A stretch of 64,000 bases of DNA from Hyperoplus lanceolatus (GCA_026929865.2 CM049395.1:17571001-17635000); one strand, 5' to 3'; numbered from the stretch's first letter, positions 37,958 to 49,646 are shown. Numbers and translations are program-made. The notes: generated by a model not told the origin, from the sequence alone.

Positions 37958-38009
37958 CTGCCGATGCCACTGGGAGGATCTCGCTGTTTCTCCTGATCCA
38001 CAAGAGGAT
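37958..38009 (-). other. Exon-like segment 2 (- strand) inside the TTAA element
   Basis: Bounded by an acceptor (complement reads CTTCTCTAG) and a GTCTGT donor. The 52-bp segment encodes PLVDQEKQRDPPSGIGR when joined in phase to the segment ending at 38903. It is the inverted relative of 37480-37524, where QQGRDPSGICR has the same phase and donor. Confidence 0.35.
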
Positions 38010-38392
38010 CTAGAGAAGAGGGAGGGAAAAGAAATACATTAGCACAGTAGGAATGCCGCGGTGTGGAAATGTTCCCATCGGGTAATAAACTTGTGATAAC
38101 ACCAGTGTTACTGTAACACCGACTGGACATAGACAATTAAAATAAAAATGGTCTAGGTGCAAATTTCAAGAGAAGGCATGTAGAGCGCTTACTTTGATCT
38201 TAAATGTTAGATCTTTGGATCCTCTGATTGCATTTTGAACAAATGCTTATTGTCTGTCATTTACTTTTGTCGTAGGCTACACTATGAGGTGTGCCTACGT
38301 CGCCACGTCATATTACTGGGGCTTCAGCTCCGAATGTTATGAGTGAAGCTACGGATATATTTGGGGCGTAATTTCCACTATGGACATGTCCG

Positions 38393-38407
38393 CCCCCCCC
38401 CCCCCCC
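38393..38407. repeat. Poly(C) tract of 15
   Basis: Fifteen C followed by ACACACAC. A homopolymer this long is prone to sequencing error and can form unusual structures. Confidence 0.85.
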
Positions 38408-38902
38408 ACACACACTTTACAATGTGTTTATTATTTGTAAATGTTTTCTATGTAGTCTTATTATAACTTAGAATTAATAGTAGTCTAGTAGGCCCAACTA
38501 CTTTTTTTTATGTAATGAACACGCACCCACCACTGCCAAGCAAAAATTAACCAAATGGTTTTCATGTCCAATAAAAAATTTGAAAATAGGCCTACTCTGT
38601 GTTGTGAGTTGGCAATCGATGTAAATCGGTGTGAGCCTCATCACCGGGTAACACCGGTAGCTCGTATTTGATAGGCAATCTAACAACCGTTAGCATGTAA
38701 TGGCTACCGAAGGGGTTAGCAGGCAGGCCTTATTTAATGTCGTGAAATTGATATAAATGCACAAACGTGTCAGTAAAGACACACTAAATGTGAACTCTCG
38801 GAACGTGAGTAACGTTGTCATCACATCGTCTGGTCGATATATGACCTTATAGTTTTTGTTATCCAAAGTGTTAGCCCCGCTAGCTTAGCAAGTTTAGCTT
38901 AC

Positions 38903-38996
38903 CTGCTATTGACAGGACGCTCCGGCTTGGACTTCCTTCTTCCTTCTTCTCCAGCTCTAACCATGCCTCCAACACGTCCACCTCCCGGCATAGCAT
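38903..38996 (-). other. Exon-like segment 1 (- strand) with possible start codon
   Basis: On the minus strand, an ATG at 38996 opens MLCREVDVLEAWLELEKKEE then GSPSRSVLSIA, and the frame ends at a GTAAGC donor. Joined to 37958-38009 it stays open in phase (A-DPLVDQEKQ). Upstream (39300-39350) are TGACGT motifs and a YY1-like AACATGGCGG. I do not recognise the product. If real, it is a small antisense gene or a gene fragment captured by the transposon. Confidence 0.3.
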
Positions 38997-41331
38997 ACTA
39001 AATGTGCGCACATGTGTGATGCAGGAGTGACCGCATGATGTGGCCCAAGCTAGCGTCGTGACAGCAGATGGACTCGGTCACTGTGTGCATCGGTCAAGAC
39101 GAACATCACGTAGTGTTAGGACCCGCTCCTAGCCCCAAATCACCGGCTCCACCTCTTCCTCCATTCGTATCACTTCAGGTCTCCCTTCTCTAGTTGGCTC
39201 AAACACTTAAGGCGATCGGATTAATCACTAGAGCAAAGATCTGTCGACTTTGTTTTCCTCCATGCTCAAACAAGCCAGTGTTCGGTTACGGGGCACCAGA
39301 CATAACCAACCTCGTGACGTAGGCTTCTACGTCATTCCAACATGGCGGCCACCTAATCAGTTCGCTACGTTAAAATCAAGATAATAAATGGTAATATCTG
39401 TGATTTAAAAAACTTTTTAAATGTTTTTTTTTTGGCAAAATGATTTGCCTTATTCATGTGTGTGTACTGCCAGTGCTAAAGTATGTGTTTCATTTCCACT
39501 TTAAGGAGAGAGTCAAATAGAGGCAGCTATGAGCTGGCATTGCCTCAGTGGGAGTCATACTACTGGCAAGCCCCCCTTTTAAGATGATCTTTTCACTGAA
39601 GGTTTATCACTCCACTCAGTGCCTTCATGTTTCTGTTAAAATGAAAATATATCAACGGATTAGTTATTTTTAATAGATGGTAATAAGCTAGAAGCATCTT
39701 TAGTTTTTGAGATATTGTGACAGGCACATCAGTGAACTATACTCACGGTTTTGGAGTCTTAAATACATGTTCAATGTTGCCATAGTAAGGGAAATGTACC
39801 AGTCAATAGTGCTTGTTTAACAAAGTAGCTAGTAACCAATTGTATCAACTTTCCTGAACTGTTAGTTTTCAATTACCAGCATCTTTGCGTCAGTCAGTCT
39901 TGCTACAGTGGTATTGTGCCTTTTCGATTAGACGGTAAGCAGTTGTGTTTATCTGTATGTTTTCTTCACAGTTCACTAGGAGATTATGACAGCCTGTGAA
40001 AATAATACCATCATAATTCCTTGTTTATATATTTCCATGAATGCCATATTCTTGCTTCAATCGTTTCCAGTGAGACTATAGCAATTGTGTAAAATGGCCT
40101 GATGCATATGTTCAGCTGAGAGAATATTGGTGCTGTGACGAAGATGTGAGATCAGCACAACTTACTGTCTGAACCCACAGCAACTAAATTTTCAGGGCAT
40201 CGGTAACATGACACATTTCTTGTGCATGCAGAATGAGCTTCCTCTAAACGTGTAACGCAGTGGGATTCAGTTGAACTTAAGCAAGACAACATCATTTATA
40301 TCATTGAGCTTTAGTGGATAAAAATTATATTATCACTGCAGTTTAAGGAAGCGGAATGAAGGAGAAATCAAATATAAGTGATTAAAAAAAAAAATGGTTT
40401 CCTTTTTATTGTTATAGGTTGCAAATAAAGATGTTAATGTTAAGCACTTACACAGGCCAAGCCACTGTCAAATTAAATACCACTATGCAAATAAGCCTTA
40501 CATCAAACATCAGGCTGTGTGATCGTAAATCTATGCCATCATCAAACAGGCAGTTATGGTTACGACTCTACCTGTCCTCATCAATCACAAAAGTAACTAA
40601 AGTATCCACGCCTGAAACTCTACCGTGATGTTCAGAATCCAAAGCATGGACACCTTAGCATTTCTCCAACATGCTCATCAGACCAGGTTTTGTCCTTTCT
40701 CTCACCTGGAGAAGTCGGGATAGGAATCAACAATCAGTTCTTTCTTTCTTTGTCTGGTTCCTGGTAGTCATGCAGCTCTGAATAACAGGGCCTGGAAAAG
40801 TGTGCTAGTTTTATTCTCAACGTATTTGTACACGTTTTACCACACAGGAAGGGCCAAAAGGTTTTGTTTCCAGAATGGATTTTAAGCATGCCTGGAAAAC
40901 CACTTCTTAGCTCTTTGTTTGCAATGCATCACATTTGAATTGCTGTCAAAACAGTAATCCAGTAAAGAAACTGAACACATAGCTTCTTAATCTGCAGTAC
41001 GAATTTTTAATGCATTGAATCCTTTCATGCATTTCTTCTGAGAAACAAAATTACTTTTATAGGGTGCCAAAGGGTGTGTATCCTCAAACATGTCTTCATT
41101 TATCAGGGGACATGGCACCTCCACAGGGCTAAAAGCCTGGGATTTCCCACATTGCTCCAAAACTGAAGAACCCATTACACAGAATGTTCCCTATTCCACA
41201 GCCAAAGTCCAGTGTACTGTTTTAATTTATTCTTCCCTTTATTATTAAGTGGTCGACTGATATGAACTTATTTTTCGTTTTTTGTAATTGCTCCATAATG
41301 TGAAAAAAATCCTCAGGGACATGCAATCCAC

Positions 41332-41709
41332 TAGCCTGGCTGCGCCCGCCTTCCTACTTCCGGCCAAATTTAATTTTCCCTTCAGTAGTCAGTCTGGTGA
41401 TGGGGCGTATTAGAGTGATTCTGCTCAAACAAATTTCTGTGTGTCCAATCAGCGAAGAGAGCAAGTGGCTGAGAACGATGACGTCGAAGTCGCGCTCCAG
41501 TTTCAGTTGCCAGAAGCCGGCTCATGACACACGTGACGACCAAACGTTATGCGATTGGTTGGCTAATCCAGAGTGGCACTGGGCAGATCCAATAGTTTTA
41601 AACTTTAACAGACACCTGCCTCCAAGTGAGTGAACGTTTGCTAATTACAGCACTTCCAGACCTTCTGTACAAATGAAATGAAGTACGATGGTCTGGTTGC
41701 ACCAGGCTA
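41332..41709. mobile_element. TAGCCTGG MITE, TSD GCAATCCAC
   Basis: TAGCCTGG at 41332 pairs with CCAGGCTA ending at 41709, with GCAATCCAC at 41323-41331 and 41710-41718. The right part (TTCCAGACC...GGTCTGGTTGCA) is shared with the element at 8231-9317. An open frame across it is not gene-like. Confidence 0.7.
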
Positions 41710-41718
41710 GCAATCCAC

Positions 41719-43420
41719 TAGGGCTGGCCCGGATGCCATTTTTCAGGCTTCGAATATTCGTTAGTTTTTCCGAGCGAATATTCGAATATTTGTTCTAGGG
41801 CTGCAACAACGAATCGATAAAATCGATTAAAATCGATTACTAAAAGCGTTGGCAACGAATTTGGTCATCGATTCGTTGAGTCGCGCGATTAATAAGTCAC
41901 TTGCAGGCGCGGCACCGTTTACATCCAGCCGCCGACAGGTTCATGCACGCCCACAGCGAGCCTTCCGCACGTGAAGGCTCGCTTCACGTGCGGGAAAGCT
42001 ATAGTGTGAGCGGCCACAGCTTGTATTTTGGTCATATCTTACACTGGACTGCAGGCCTATATAAAAGTGTTGTACCTTTGCTTCGTTTGGGTTTAAAAAA
42101 ACTCCTTCAACTCAGTATCCGTCTAGTCCAAAAAAACTCTGTCAGCTGCTGCTGCTGCAGACGGTGTGCAGACGTGCTCGGAGAGTCGGCATCGGCGCAT
42201 CAACAGTCATTCAAAGCAGCGGCAGTAATCACACAACCGAACGGTGTAGAAAGTCCCGTCAGTTAAAAATAGTGATCCAGATTTTAAATCCATGTTAAAA
42301 TCGGAAGGATATAGAGCTAGTTAGCTTAAAAAAAGTAGCAAACATGTCAACTGTGATGTGTTCAGGCCGGCTCAGTAATATGATTGATGTGTACAAATGC
42401 AACACAAAAAAAAGGAAATTTGAGATTTTGGCGAAACTTGTTTTCCCAGCAATATAAAATAGATAGTAAAGATGGAATTATGACCTGTTTAATGTCCTAT
42501 CTTGAGCTATGATCTTATCAGCAATTAAAGCAATAATACAAGTTCTATTTCAACACAATAATAGAAAATTATCAATTGTGATATCGATAAAGACTTTGAT
42601 CGTTAAGGAGTCTTGAAAATGGTATCAATATCAATACAAATTAACGATCTCCTGTCATCTGAGAGAAATTAAGACGATTTAATTTTTTTAACCGTTAGTA
42701 TTTACCGGTTAAAAATATTATCGGTTGACTGGTTTACCATGGACATCCCTTATACTGTATAAATGTATATCATACATTGTATGTTTTTTTTGTGTTATCC
42801 CAATTAAGTTTATTTTTAATTTTTTATCATTTAATATTACTTTTAATAGTTCCGGGACGTTGGAGCAATAACCTGGTGTTTTGACACTGCCGTCTGCACT
42901 GTGAATTTGAAGTAATGTTCAGTTTTTGAATGAAGATGCGGCATTTACAAATGTTTCTTTTTTTTATCCGATTCATCGATTAATCGAAAAAATAATCGAC
43001 CGATTCATCGATTATTGAAATAATCGTTAGTTGCAGCCCTAATTTGTTCCATCAAAAACAACATTAAAAAAAATAATAATAAAAAAAAAATAATAATTTT
43101 TTTAAAAAAAAACTTTAATAATCCGTATATACTCCCTGGAACCGATTTTGACAGTATCTGCATATTTTGTTGAAGATTTACGCGCTCGAAGGTGAAGTAA
43201 TGGATGCGCTATGACACTTAATGATGTAATATCCTCCTAAATGAGCAATACTACTACTACTACAATATTACTAACTTTTATATCCAAATATAAAATTATT
43301 TGATGACATTATATTGCATTACTAGCTTCTTGCAAAAAAAACCCAAAAAAAACGAATACTCCGAATTGCTCCGAATACTAATTTTCCGAACGAATATTCG
43401 AATAATTCGGGCCAGCCCTA
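41719..43420. mobile_element. hAT element, TSD CAATCCAC, with a nested hAT
   Basis: CAATCCAC flanks it at 41711-41718 and 43421-43428. The ends are TAGGGCTGGCCCG and CGGGCCAGCCCTA, with subterminal CGAATATTCG palindromes. Its left TSD is the right TSD of the neighbouring MITE. Apart from the nested element only about 450 bp belong to it, so it is non-autonomous. Confidence 0.85.
41796..43041. mobile_element. Nested hAT element, TSD ATTTGTTC
   Basis: ATTTGTTC occurs at 41788-41795 and 43042-43049. The TIR TAGGGCTGCAAC is mirrored by GTTGCAGCCCTA. Many TCGATTAATCGA-type palindromic motifs lie near both ends. A 121-codon frame at 41901-42266 has no hAT features. This is a widespread vertebrate non-autonomous hAT family. 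Confidence 0.85.
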
Positions 43421-43634
43421 CAATCCACCATCATCAATTATTGAGAAAAGATACTGCAGAGTTAGGCCAGAGTTAAGGCATTTAATGTGTGTATCAATAA
43501 CCAGACAGGAAACGATACACAGGTAAAAAATGCTACTTAGTGGCTCATTACAACATATAGTGTGACACACACTTATAATGAAAGGGTGGGGATGTTTTGA
43601 CACTTTTCATGCATATATTTTGCTGCCTTGTGTA

Positions 43635-46175
43635 TAGGGCTGGGCGATATATCGAATATATTCGATGTATCGCGAGATGTGCTCCAGGGGATGTATAAAA
43701 TGACCCTATCGCGACCATCGAATACAAATTGGCACGTAATGTGTTTTTTTTAGCCGCCACCGGCAAACTCGCTGGTGTTCACTTCTCTCGCTCTTTCCTG
43801 TGGCTCTCTGCCTCAGACTACATTCATTGGCAACTCACTCACTCACCCCTCCCAACCAGAGTCTCCTGGGCGCGCACCTGTGACGTAGTCTGTGCCTTGT
43901 GAGTGTTTACTTTAATCCCCATGTGAAAACAACGACGAGAGGGGGAGAAAAAAAGACGAGGGCTCTGATGCTCTTATGACAGCCGAACGAGCGGGTGGAG
44001 GGGGCGCGAAAGACGGCGATGGTGGCTGTCGTTCATAGCATGGACCTTTTTTGTAGACGGGCGCTTGACAGCATAAGCGGCCGCTGTACAGAGCCTGGTC
44101 CTTATGAGAGGAAGGCGAACGAGCGCCGGGGGAGTTTTTGGTCCAACGTCACACAACCACGGCACCCCATTTATTACGGGCAGCCTCTTATAATAGGTCC
44201 ATGTCAGCACCAAGGGAGGTGCACACCGTTTATTAACTAAAAGTCTATGTAAAGTAGGCTACATTTGCGAGTATTTTTTATAAAATAAAACAGTGTTTTA
44301 GTGATAATGCAGGAGGGCTAGATCAATAGGTATGAATAGCATCCAGGAATGGTGCATCGGTTAGAATGCAAGGAATGATGATGATGAGACTTTGCTTTCT
44401 TTAGACTATATTATTCTCAGCCGTATTTATTTAAATCCTCTGATTGTCTTCCAGTTTTATTTTCATTAACTAAATACAGGAGAATCAAACAAGGCAGGTA
44501 ACAGAGGGACGATGAGCCACCTGCTGTTTGCGCTCGCATGAATCTCTCGGACTAACAGGCAGAAAACGAAACTTAACTTACACTATAGTCTCACATAAAA
44601 GAAATCTCTAAGACAGCTTATTTTCACCTTCGGAATATTTCTAAAATCCGCCCTTCTCTGTCCCTGCGTAGCGCTGAGGTGGTTCTCCATGCCCTTGTGT
44701 CCTCTCGACTGGATTACTGTAACGTTCTCTTTTCTGGCCTCCCCTTTTCCACCACCAGGAGCCTTCAAATTGTCCAGAATTCAGCTGCTAGACTTTTAAC
44801 TAAAACAAGTAAATTTTATCATATAACTCCTGTTTTAGCTTCATTACACTGGCTGCCCATTCAGGCAAGAGCGGATTTTAAAGTTCTTCTTTTAACTTTT
44901 AAAGCCGTGAATGGTCTTGCGCCACTTTATCTTTCCCATTTACTCACTCCCTACACTCCGTCCCGTCCTCTTCGCTCCCTTGGCTCAAACCTCCTAGTCA
45001 TTCCACCCATCAATAAAAAAATCAGCTGGTGGGAGGGCTTTCTCTTACCGCGCTCCTCTTTTATGGAATGCCCTCCCACTTAACATCAGAAGTACCTCCT
45101 CCATCTCACTTTTTAAATCACGTCTTAAAACTCACCTTTTTACCCTATACTTTGATTAAACTATCTTTTAGCATTTCCCCTGGTCTTACTATTGTTTTAT
45201 ATTTATTTATTTTTTTATTGGTTTTTATTTTCTTAACTGTTTTATCCTTTCTCTGGTGTTTTAACTGATGTTTTGTAAATGCATGTTTTAACTGCACTTG
45301 TTTTTATTGGAAAGTGTATTGGGACCGTGTACCATGGTGATTTTGCACTTTAAATAATAAATTGATTGATTGATTGATTGATATAGAGCAACTGCTCTTA
45401 AAGCGACAGTAACCATTATAAATGTCAGAGCCTTTTATACACATAGACTACTATTATGGATCAAAACCGGTTCTGCATTTAAAGTGTGGCTGCTATCTTC
45501 AGGGGGTTAGTGGTGATAAACAATTAGTAAGCGGTTGTAATGAGTCATAATTAGTGTTCTCAGTTTACAGATTAACAGAAGATGGAAAAAACTGTTTCCA
45601 AATAAAATAATGCTGGATCCATTGTATGGGAGTGGAAGGATGTGGAATAATCAATACAATGTGCAAACTCTTTGCCATGTGCAAGTTTCAAATTGTTCCA
45701 ATAGAAAGCACTAAAGAATATAAACATGTTTCATGTAGCCTAATGCATCGTTAGTGCAGACACATTTTGCAGGGACTATTTAAATCATATTACTGGTGTG
45801 ATGTTATGCAAAAAATTAATTTAATTGAGCATTTAGTATGTGCTCTAGAGGAGATTTGAAATATATTGAGATATATATCGTGTATCGAGATATATCGAGA
45901 TTTTGTTTCCATTTTAACCAGCAATTTTCATTTTATTTGCTTTTAAATGTTTTTAAATCGAGTTTTAAATCGAGTTTTAATTTTTTTTTATTTGCTTCTT
46001 TTATTCGCTTTTAAATGTTTTATAATGTGTTTTATGTATTCTAATCTTGCCCCTGTAAAGCACTTTGAGTGGCCTTGTGTCTGAATTGTGCTATATAAAT
46101 AAACTTGCCTTGCCTTGCCTTGCCATAGTAAAAAAATATCGAGATATTGATTCTTGCCCATATCGCCCAGCCCTA
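43635..46175. mobile_element. hAT element, TSD CTTGTGTA, with an L2 insertion
   Basis: CTTGTGTA flanks it at 43627-43634 and 46176-46183. The ends are TAGGGCTGGGCGATAT and ATATCGCCCAGCCCTA, with subterminal ATATCG repeats. An L2 fragment (about 44600-45382) and a short LINE-tail-like piece with TTGCC repeats (about 45990-46125) sit inside. No transposase frame remains. Confidence 0.85.
44600..45382 (+). mobile_element. 5'-truncated L2-type LINE
   Basis: The frame 44679-45083 reads LVSSRLDYCNVLFSGLP, LQIVQNSAARLLTK, ITPVLASLHWLPIQARADFK and FKAVNGLAPLYLSHLL, the C-terminal domain of L2-type ORF2. It breaks after SLGSNLLVIP by a frameshift, then continues in another frame (TALLFYGMPSHL). The 3' end is AATAATAAATTGATTGATTG, the microsatellite-like tail of this clade. 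Confidence 0.75.
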
Positions 46176-46616
46176 CTTGTGTATATAATTAAGTTATTTT
46201 CCCACTTTTAATATTATTTTTCCTCCCGAATCCTCACATCAGGCATGTTGGAACATGTTAAAAATAAAGCGTGGCTGGGGTGATATAATCTTGCCGGTCG
46301 GTAATCCAGTTGACAAATGCACAAAGAAGAAACTGTACATCCATTTTTGATTCCAAAAAGACACAAACTCTTCAGTTAACACTGTGTGAAAATCGTTCAG
46401 AATTCCCTCTCATTCATACACTGTAGCAGAAATATAACTACAAGCTCCAAAAGAAATACTGCATTTCTTTGTTTTCTTACAATAGACTCAGTTGATTTTA
46501 ATCATTGTGGATTTTGCAAAAGAGTCACCCCTCAATTAATCCTTTGAGGTTAAATAAAGGAGAATGGGGAAATGTTTTAATGAATATGAACTGAGTTTGA
46601 ATCACTGACCAGGCTT

Positions 46617-47013
46617 AAAGGTTGAGTCAATGATTCTGGAGAACGCATGTTGTCATATTAGTCAAAGATCAGTTTTTGTCCAAATCGGTGAAAATGATCC
46701 GCTGCCTGTCAGTGTGTGTGTGCGTGCTGAAAAAAAGATCCAGTGTTAATACACACTTACACAGCCTTGGCTCTGTAAACGGGCCTGTTGTTAGCTACGG
46801 TGGACCACATTAGTTTACATACCCTTTGTTAATGTTCTCTCGAGGATAAATAAAAGTTAAATGAAAAAAAAATTAAACATACAAGTTTACAGAGCCACTG
46901 GATTTTTTTTTGTGCAAGCATGCACAGGTAATGGATTGTGAGGAGATATTCACTGATTTGACAAAGTGATTTTCAGAACAAGCGTGCTCCAGAATCGCTG
47001 ACTCCACCTTTTT
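46617..47013. mobile_element. MITE with AAAGGTTGAGTCAATGATTC ends
   Basis: The left end AAAGGTTGAGTCAATGATTC and the right end (GAATCGCTGACTCCACCTTT) are inverted repeats of about 30 bp with mismatches. A decayed left half of the same family is at 2151-2211. The 7-8 bp that follow are duplicated by the next element. Confidence 0.6.
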
Positions 47014-47350
47014 AAATGTACACCAGTGTTTCCCCCAGCTTCACACTATAAAAATAGTCTGCTATATGCTATAAATGCTATAAAAATTATTTGCATATCA
47101 ATTTAGGTTTAAAAAAAATAAAAATAATATTTTTTTTTGCTGCATGCGTAGCCTGTCTCATATCCACACGTCGCCCAAGCTCCCAACGGGTGGACACTCG
47201 CGCAGCTTACCGCTAGGAATGTCTGCTGAAAGTTCTACAGCTCAGGATTTTAAGCCATGAATTGATGAACTTGCATCAATGAAAAAGATGTCAGTTTTCT
47301 AAAGGGCTTTAAATAGGCCAATCTATGTGGCTAAATAGCATAGTGTCTAA

Positions 47351-48363
47351 GGGTGAGAACACACCAAACGCGTTGGGTGCGGTGGCGGCGTTGAAAAATC
47401 CTATTTTTGCATAGGGAACCATTGGTTTAGGCGCGATGATCCGTTGGCCGCGGCAAAGCGGCGCTTTGGGCGCGGCAGCCGCGTTATCAAAGCGTCAACG
47501 CCCTACCAACGCACCATCGCCGAGATGAAAAAATTTAACTTTTAACGCTCCAGCGCGTGACGTTTAGCCACGTTGGCCAATCAGCGGTGAGCTTGACCCG
47601 ACGTCACGGACATCGGCACGGTGGGGGCATGGGTGGGAGGACAACACAGAGGCTGAGAAACACCGAGTAGGAAATGCGGCTGGCTGGTGATATGAAGCCG
47701 CTCGGGGTTGGGTTAGAAGACGTGGGGAAAGTGAGCCAGGAGAATGGGCTTCCTGGTTAATTCAGTGAATATAGCGGCTGTGCTTTAGCCGATGAACCAA
47801 GTTAGCACCGGTCGGATAGCGTTAGTTAACTCACCCGGTTGTGTGTGGCCACCACCTCCATAATGAACCCAAACATAACGGCTAAGTCCGAGGAACTTTC
47901 ACAACGAGTACAGCGAAGCACCGGTGTTTATGCCTATATCTACGCCAGCCACGGTCCCTGCCAGGTAGGGTAATTGCATTTATTTTCTACTGCCCTGTGC
48001 ACAATGCTGTTGTAAATGTGTTTTGATATGGTGCTGCCTTGCTGTTTGTGTTCATTTCCAAGTGGCGTGAATCTGCAATGCTGTTTTAAGGCTATTTGTT
48101 CCGTTCAGTTGCTGTTTATTTGTCTTTTGGCACAATTGTTGGCCGTGTTGTTTTTGTGTGGACATGAACGCTGTTGTGTTGTGTCGGGTCGGGTCTGATC
48201 GCAGCCATGGTTGATTAGGGGAATAAATATATCGGGGGGGAGACTAGCTGCGTAGCGGTGGGCGCGTTGAACCATTTTTTGACACAAAATGACCAAGCGC
48301 CAGATCAGGTGCGTTGGGCGCTTTGGCCACCGCACCCAACGCGTTTGGTGTGTTCGCACCTTT
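47351..48363. mobile_element. MITE with CACACCAAACGCGTTGGG ends, copy 1
   Basis: The left end is GGGTGAGAACACACCAAACG and the right end complements it (TGTTCGCACC at 48354-48363). Repeated GCGTTGG/CCAACGC motifs lie near the ends. The flanks are compatible with a TAA/TTAA target. The 1-kb body includes GAGCTTGACCCGACGTCACG. No coding frame is supported. Confidence 0.65.
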
Positions 48364-48532
48364 ACCAAAGCGCCAACGCACCACCAAAGCGTCACCGCAC
48401 CATCGCCCGAGATGAAAAAATTGAGCTTTCAACGCTCCAGCGTGTGACGTTTAGCCGCGTTGGCCAATCAGCGGTGAGCTTGACCCGACGTCACGGACAT
48501 TGGCACGGTGGGAGCATGGGTGGGAGGACAGA

Positions 48533-48550
48533 CCGAGCCAAGATGGCGCT
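48533..48550 (+). promoter_or_regulatory. YY1-like motif at the L1 5' end
   Basis: GAGCCAAGATGGC, ending about 18 bases into the element, matches the first bases of the human L1 5' UTR, where AAGATGGC is a YY1 site that sets correct transcription start. The same placement here suggests an internal promoter with a similar start mechanism. This is inference from motif and position only. Confidence 0.5.
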
Positions 48551-48767
48551 GTTCTGAGGAGGCTGCGTTAAACTTTCCTCCGGAAAACTTGGAGGCTTTG
48601 ATACCACAACTTCAATGGTTTCGACTTGAAAACGATATATATGGCTGCGTAAATTAGAGAAGAAAGTTTTCCGGTACTTCTGGGCAGAATAATTAACTTA
48701 AGTTAACTTTATAAATGTAAAAAACCCAGTCGACGGAAGGAAATCAATAACGGTTACGTTAACGGTT

Positions 48768-49646
48768 TTGTCTTTGTCACCGACCAACATATCAACTGAA
48801 ACGAAAAAAAAACAAATGGAAGACATTTGTACCACTGTAATGGAGGCTAATATGGAAGAAGAACGAGGAGAGGTGAAAACAGACACTGAGGAAGTCTTCT
48901 CTACAGAGAAACCTGTGGCGAAAAAAAAGAAGAGAGAGCACAGCAATGGCAACGGTGAGAGCGGCTTCTCGGACATAATGGCAGCGATTCAGGTGCTAGC
49001 TAAAAAACAGGACGACTCGTTCGGCAAAATCTCGGCAATTGAATTGACTACGAACTCTACTGCCAAACAAATTGAGAAATTAACGTCCACTGTTGAGCAA
49101 CTTGTAGTGGACGTTGAGCGTCACAAAGACATATTGAGAACCACACAGCTGGAGGTTGAAAACCTAAAAAAAGAAAACAAAATCCTGAGGGCAGGAGTCG
49201 CTGACTGCAAACGGTACAGCTGGAGGTGGGCGCTCAAGCTACATGGGATGAAAGAGGAAACTAATGAAGATACAAGAAAGCTGTCTATTGATGTGATGGG
49301 AAAGGTGGCTCCTGGGCTGTGTGAGTATCTGGAGGAGGGGGTTGACATAGTCCACCGGGTCGGCCCAAGAAAACACGATGGTCCCCAGACTCCCCACAGA
49401 TCCATCATTATCCTGTTCGCACTCCGCCGCATCCGTGATGGTGTATGGAAATGCGCGAAAGGGTGCCGGTTTCTACGGGACAACAAGCTGCGACTGTCTG
49501 AGGCTCTGTCTCCGGAGGACAGATTGGCAAGGGAGAAACTGTGGCCTCTGGTAAAGAAAGCGAGAGAGGAGGGGAAGAAGGCTTCATTCCTGGGCCCCTT
49601 TGCTTTGATTGACGGGAAGAAGATCGACCACTTAGACATTGAGTAA
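48768..49646 (+). CDS. L1 ORF1 protein (RNA chaperone)
   Basis: 292 codons. The N-terminus is charged with a KKKKRE basic patch (near residue 54). A coiled coil covers about residues 72-145 with heptad spacing (KQIEKLTSTVEQLVVDVERH). An RRM-like domain follows (WALKLHGMKEE, DIVHRVGPR, RSIIILFALRRIRD) and then a C-terminal domain (LSPEDRLAREKLWPLVKKAR, KASFLGPFALIDG). This is the coiled coil-RRM-CTD order of L1 ORF1p, which trimerises and coats element RNA. An alternative start is the methionine at 48816 (MEDICTT). Minus-strand open frames here are shadows. There is no frameshift. Confidence 0.9.
   Translation: MSLSPTNISTETKKKQMEDICTTVMEANMEEERGEVKTDTEEVFSTEKPVAKKKKREHSNGNGESGFSDIMAAIQVLAKKQDDSFGKISAIELTTNSTAKQIEKLTSTVEQLVVDVERHKDILRTTQLEVENLKKENKILRAGVADCKRYSWRWALKLHGMKEETNEDTRKLSIDVMGKVAPGLCEYLEEGVDIVHRVGPRKHDGPQTPHRSIIILFALRRIRDGVWKCAKGCRFLRDNKLRLSEALSPEDRLAREKLWPLVKKAREEGKKASFLGPFALIDGKKIDHLDIE

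Larger units (their letters stand above)
35335..39500. mobile_element. 4.2-kb TTAA-flanked DNA transposon with exon-like cargo
   Basis: TTAA lies at 35331-35334 and 39501-39504. The ends AGTGGACATGAAACA and TGTTTCATTTCCACT are inverted repeats with one mismatch. About 130-155 bp inside each end is a second inverted match: GCGCCATGTTG...ACGTCACGAGGTTGG on the left and CCAACCTCGTGACG...AACATGGCGGCC on the right. TTAA targets are used by piggyBac and Kolobok elements; these termini lack piggyBac's CCC, so Kolobok-like is more likely. No transposase is recognisable. Inside are an inverted duplication (about 37508-37980) and splice-flanked open frames on both strands. Confidence 0.6.

Noticed and set aside
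41901-42266. 121-codon open frame
   Set aside because: Lies inside a non-autonomous hAT, is compositionally odd and matches no hAT domain.
48016-48198. Cys/Leu-rich frame repeated at 54687-54908
   Set aside because: Both copies are inside duplicated MITE sequence; recurrence reflects the repeat, not a gene family.
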